From assembly GCA_030603375.1 (NCBI GenBank), contig JAUVXY010000003.1:1-25320 (forward strand): a stretch of 25,320 nt of DNA, given 5' to 3'. The DNA is from Actinomycetes bacterium. GTDB lineage: Bacteria; Actinomycetota; Humimicrobiia; Humimicrobiales; Humimicrobiaceae. Made by a program: the position numbers and the translations under genes. How positions within the stretch are numbered: position 1 is the first letter of the stretch; each line of letters begins with the position of its first letter. The notes under the pieces were generated by a model. It had not been told where the DNA came from and did not search any database. It saw nothing but the letters and a program-made list of their open reading frames with translations. Below are positions 22,497 to 25,320 of this stretch, in pieces.

Positions 22497-23444
22497 CTAT
22501 GATATTCTTAAAATTTTCTCTGCAGCAACACTGTCAGTAATTATTATATTTATATAATTTCCTCTTATAGCTCCAAGGATAGCTTCGGCCTTTAACTCCC
22601 CTCCTGCAACACCCATTGAATAAGGAACTTCAAGCAGATCATCTACTGGCATCGTAATCAACCTGCCTGACAGGCTGCTGCTGCATATCTCTCCGTTTAT
22701 ATTGAAAAAGTACGAGAAAACATCGCCAACAGCGCCATTCTTTTTTAAAGATTTTAAATCCTCACCGCTTATGTGGCCTGTTTTAACCAGCGTTGATATG
22801 ACTTTTGGATAAAGCGCTCCTATGCCAACAATGGCAATAGTTAGTTTATTAAAGTACTCAAATGTCTTTTTTATGGATGTTTCGTTAATCAACAGATCAT
22901 GCATTCTTTTTGAGTCTACGATTGATGGTGCATATAACAGATGCGGCTCCACACCAAATTTTGATGCAAATCTCCTTGTAATATCATGACAATTCAGATT
23001 TACAGAAAGCTCATGGCTTCCTCCTGTAATTTGCACAATTTCCACAGATTTGTTTATCTCTGGCGGAAGATAATTTATAACTTCATTTACAGTAGTGCCC
23101 CATGATACACCAATTATGTCGCCGTCTTTAATTATTTCCAGTAGATATCCTGCCGTAGCCTGGCCTAATTTTGACTTAAGTTCAACATCAGACAATCCAT
23201 CATTTTCTACTACGATTGCCCTTTTAAGATTAAACTCCCTTTCTAACTTTTCCTCCAAATTTGAAATATTGCTTGCAGGATCAATAATATTAATCTGAAC
23301 TATCCCGGAGCTTACAGCCCTTTTTAGAATTCTATTTACCTGATATTTAGATATTTTAAGTTTTTTTGAAATACTTTCCTGGGTAAGGCCATCTTTATAG
23401 TATAAATTCGCTACCTTAATTACCAACTTTGTATTATAAGACAT
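22497..23444 (-). CDS. SorC/DeoR-type sugar-binding transcriptional regulator
   Basis: A 315-residue SorC-family regulator. The N-terminal helix-turn-helix spans about residues 16-42 (DGLTQESISKKLKISKYQVNRILKRA). It is followed by the phosphosugar-isomerase-like sensor domain with GDIIGVSWGTTVNEVI (about 107-122), GVEPHLLYAPSIV, and a C-terminal AGGELKAEAILGAIRGNYINIIITD. Family members bind phosphorylated sugars as effectors. The ATG begins one base after the triosephosphate isomerase stop, and GAAGGAAG lies within the end of that gene, so the two are translated together. It probably controls its own operon and perhaps the E1 operon through the palindrome at 21557-21580; that link is inferred from distance only. 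Confidence 0.92.
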   Translation of the reverse strand: MSYNTKLVIKVANLYYKDGLTQESISKKLKISKYQVNRILKRAVSSGIVQINIIDPASNISNLEEKLEREFNLKRAIVVENDGLSDVELKSKLGQATAGYLLEIIKDGDIIGVSWGTTVNEVINYLPPEINKSVEIVQITGGSHELSVNLNCHDITRRFASKFGVEPHLLYAPSIVDSKRMHDLLINETSIKKTFEYFNKLTIAIVGIGALYPKVISTLVKTGHISGEDLKSLKKNGAVGDVFSYFFNINGEICSSSLSGRLITMPVDDLLEVPYSMGVAGGELKAEAILGAIRGNYINIIITDSVAAEKILRIS

Positions 23445-23445
23445 T

Positions 23446-24231
23446 TTAACTTCCTTCTTTTACGTTAATAGCTATCTTTACAATTTTAGTAAAAAAATCA
23501 TAACTCAGTCCAGCTCTGCCTGCAAATACTCCATTGCTGTTATCAATCTTGAGAATTTCTTCTGCATTTTCCAAATTAATGCTGCCGCCATAAATTATAA
23601 TTTGATTTTTCCCAACATCTGCACCAAACTCTTTCTCTAACAATTCCCTCAAGTAACCTATTGTATGATATATGTAATCTGTTGAAGCAGACTTGCTTGC
23701 TCCAATTGCCCATACAGGCTCGTAAGCTATAATAACTTTTTTAATATCATTTTGGCTAACACCTTCCAGATATGAAAGCAGCTGACTTTTTAAAAATTTA
23801 TAAGCCATATTTACATCTGTATATTTTCTTTCCTCGCCAATACACAATATAGGCATCAAATCATTCCTCAGGCAGGCAATAGCTTTCTTATTTATTATAC
23901 TGTCGTCTTCTTTTAAAATATTTCGCCTTTCCGGATGTCCAAGCTCCACATAAGTGCATCCTATATTCTTTAGATGCATCGGGCTTATTTCTCCGGTAAA
24001 AGCTCCCTCATCCTCCCAGAAACAATTCTGCGCGCCATATTTTAATTTTGGATTACCGATTAATTTGGAGAAAGGGTGGAGTGCAAGAAACGTAGGAAGA
24101 ACAAATAAATCTATGTCCTTCAAATAAGAAAGATTATCGTCAACAAACTTTGCAAGCTTTTTTGCATAATCAATACTTTCACTAACTGTCTTATTCATTT
24201 TCCAGGAAGCGCCTATTAAAATATTCTTCAT
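23446..24231 (-). CDS. tpiA: Triosephosphate isomerase, divergent (possible ketose-phosphate isomerase)
   Basis: The 261-residue TIM-family protein keeps the catalytic residues Lys11 (SWKMN), His99 (ELGHPERR) and Glu171 (AYEPVWAIG), and the phosphate loop YGGSI (214-218). Several near-invariant positions differ. NWKMN has become SWKMN, GHSERR has become GHPERR, and the last phosphate-binding GGAS is GRAG (238-241). It may be the housekeeping enzyme (dihydroxyacetone phosphate to glyceraldehyde 3-phosphate) or a paralogue acting on another ketose phosphate. TIM-fold EryH, which isomerises L-erythrulose 1-phosphate, is a known precedent for such a shift. It is followed by a SorC regulator and preceded by a PHP phosphoesterase with 18 bases between, all of which points to a dedicated sugar-phosphate pathway. 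Confidence 0.88.
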   Translation of the reverse strand: MKNILIGASWKMNKTVSESIDYAKKLAKFVDDNLSYLKDIDLFVLPTFLALHPFSKLIGNPKLKYGAQNCFWEDEGAFTGEISPMHLKNIGCTYVELGHPERRNILKEDDSIINKKAIACLRNDLMPILCIGEERKYTDVNMAYKFLKSQLLSYLEGVSQNDIKKVIIAYEPVWAIGASKSASTDYIYHTIGYLRELLEKEFGADVGKNQIIIYGGSINLENAEEILKIDNSNGVFAGRAGLSYDFFTKIVKIAINVKEGS

Positions 24232-24249
24232 CAGCTCCGTCCTTTTAAG

Positions 24250-25251
24250 CTATCTTTTCTTTTCATGTAAATAAGAATGAAATATCTCCTTAAATACTGG
24301 ATAACTAATACCAGCCTCTCCTATATACCTCGGGTTTTCGACACCTTTTTTTGAATCATTATGATAATCCGAGCCGCCTGTAAAAAACTTAACCCTGCCG
24401 CTATACTCCTTTTCTATTTCTCTTTGTATCTGGCAGTTGCTCATATTTCCTTTGTATGTGGTTTTATTGTAAGTATAACATGACTCTATCCCATCAAGGC
24501 CCGCCTGGATTAATTTGCCTATATATTCATTCCTGGTCATACTGCCAAAGTCTTTAGAATTTACCACTTCATCTATCAAGTATGGATGGGCCAAAACAGC
24601 AATACCATCGCATTTTTTTATTAAATCTATTGCACACAATGAGCCAATCTTCTCTCTCCTGACATTTAATGCAGGATTGTCTCTTACCAAAAGTTTTGCC
24701 TCACTCCAGGACTTAGCATAACCTTTTTTTGCCATTACTTCAAAAATATGTTTCCTTTCAACCTCCTCCGGAGTTCTCGTCTTCTCCGCTCTGCCATCAG
24801 CATATTTTAATATTTCTTTTTCATAATCCAGCGGCATTCCATGCTCAGTTAGGACACTGCAGAGTTCCTTATAAGCTTCTGGCTTTGATTTTCTGGCTCT
24901 TTTTACTTCCTCTGTAACCGACTTGTTTTTCCAATCAAGCTCATATCCAATTATATGAACATCGTCTACATAAGTATCGCAGGAAAACTCATAACCTAAT
25001 ATTAAGTCCAGCTCCTTGTTCTTTGCAAACCATTTAGTGTCTACTTCTTTTCTACCTTTATTCAACACATAGAGCGGAGGGGTAATGTCATGGTCAACAA
25101 TGGCAATTGCTTTCATCCCAATATTTACCGCTTTTTCAATAAGTTCTTCTGGAGTGTCGTTGCCATCTGATCTTGTAGTATGGCAGTGCATGTCGCATTC
25201 ATATCTACGCTCACAATCTTTATTTTTTTTCATACAGTTATTTAGACTCAT
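24250..25251 (-). CDS. PHP-domain metal-dependent phosphoesterase
   Basis: This protein has about 333 residues from the ATG at 25251. An in-frame TTG at 25272 would add 7, and neither has a clear ribosome site. The PHP-family metal motifs are in order: DMHCHTTRSDG (His22, His24), IVDHDIT (51-57), LGYEFS, HIIGYE, AVLAHP and GGSDYHND near the end. The insertion between LGYEFS and AVLAHP resembles the helical insert of the RNase AM/nucleoside 3',5'-bisphosphate phosphatase group (YciV/TrpH type). The substrate is a phosphate ester; a sugar phosphate is possible, given the isomerase and SorC genes that follow. It is the first gene visible of this operon; its promoter probably lies in the last 70 bases of the window or beyond. 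Confidence 0.88.
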   Translation of the reverse strand: MSLNNCMKKNKDCERRYECDMHCHTTRSDGNDTPEELIEKAVNIGMKAIAIVDHDITPPLYVLNKGRKEVDTKWFAKNKELDLILGYEFSCDTYVDDVHIIGYELDWKNKSVTEEVKRARKSKPEAYKELCSVLTEHGMPLDYEKEILKYADGRAEKTRTPEEVERKHIFEVMAKKGYAKSWSEAKLLVRDNPALNVRREKIGSLCAIDLIKKCDGIAVLAHPYLIDEVVNSKDFGSMTRNEYIGKLIQAGLDGIESCYTYNKTTYKGNMSNCQIQREIEKEYSGRVKFFTGGSDYHNDSKKGVENPRYIGEAGISYPVFKEIFHSYLHEKKR

Positions 25252-25320
25252 AATACACACATCTTTCGTCAATCACTTTTTTATATAGGTTTGCTTTTTA
25301 TGCTTTATTTGAACTTTTAA

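Overview
The window is AT-rich (roughly one third G+C by eye) and almost entirely coding on the minus strand. It reads like part of a catabolic island from a strict anaerobe: corrinoid methyltransferase proteins, sugar isomerases and kinases, a lipoprotein-type ABC sugar transporter, and clean Shine-Dalgarno sites (GGAGG types). An uncultured bacterium such as Atribacterota, or a Firmicutes/Thermotogota-like lineage, would fit, but the sequence alone does not settle the taxonomy. I see no rRNA, tRNA or CRISPR array. TAG serves as an ordinary stop codon for several genes.

Layout. (1) Positions 1-1374 hold a broken DDE (rve-type) transposase on the plus strand and its ends, the only plus-strand gene. 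(2) 1375-9002 is a minus-strand catabolic run: two UROD-like proteins of one subtype, L-rhamnose mutarotase, a xylose-isomerase-like TIM barrel, L-rhamnulokinase, a corrinoid (B12-binding) protein, a third UROD-like protein nearer to the MtaA/MtbA type, and the remnant of an alpha/beta hydrolase. (3) 9161-13924 is a ribose/rhamnose-type ABC importer (two permeases, double ATPase, lipoprotein binding protein). Its promoter has a consensus -35/-10 and a perfect 22-bp LacI-type operator. (4) 14202-17382 is an operon of LacI regulator, corrinoid protein and MttB-family methyltransferase. Its promoter has the same layout and a degenerate copy of the same operator. (5) 17595-21473 carries 2-oxoacid dehydrogenase E1 alpha and beta, a miniature transaldolase-like protein and L-rhamnose isomerase, behind a promoter overlapped by a different perfect palindrome. 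(6) 21591-25272 carries a PHP phosphoesterase, a divergent triosephosphate isomerase, a SorC-type regulator and an alpha/alpha-toroid repeat protein.

How it may work together. The transporter has the subunit set of the rhizobial rhamnose importer RhaSTPQ. RhaM, RhaA and RhaB would take L-rhamnose to L-rhamnulose 1-phosphate, and a triosephosphate isomerase would handle the dihydroxyacetone phosphate made after aldol cleavage. No rhamnulose-1-phosphate aldolase is present. Interleaved with these genes, and apparently under the same LacI-type operator, are one MttB-family methyltransferase, two corrinoid proteins and three UROD-superfamily proteins. My main inference is that the locus imports and uses a methylated deoxysugar, such as an O-methyl-rhamnose, with corrinoid-dependent removal of the methyl group. 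This is a hypothesis. The alternative is two unrelated pathways lying side by side.
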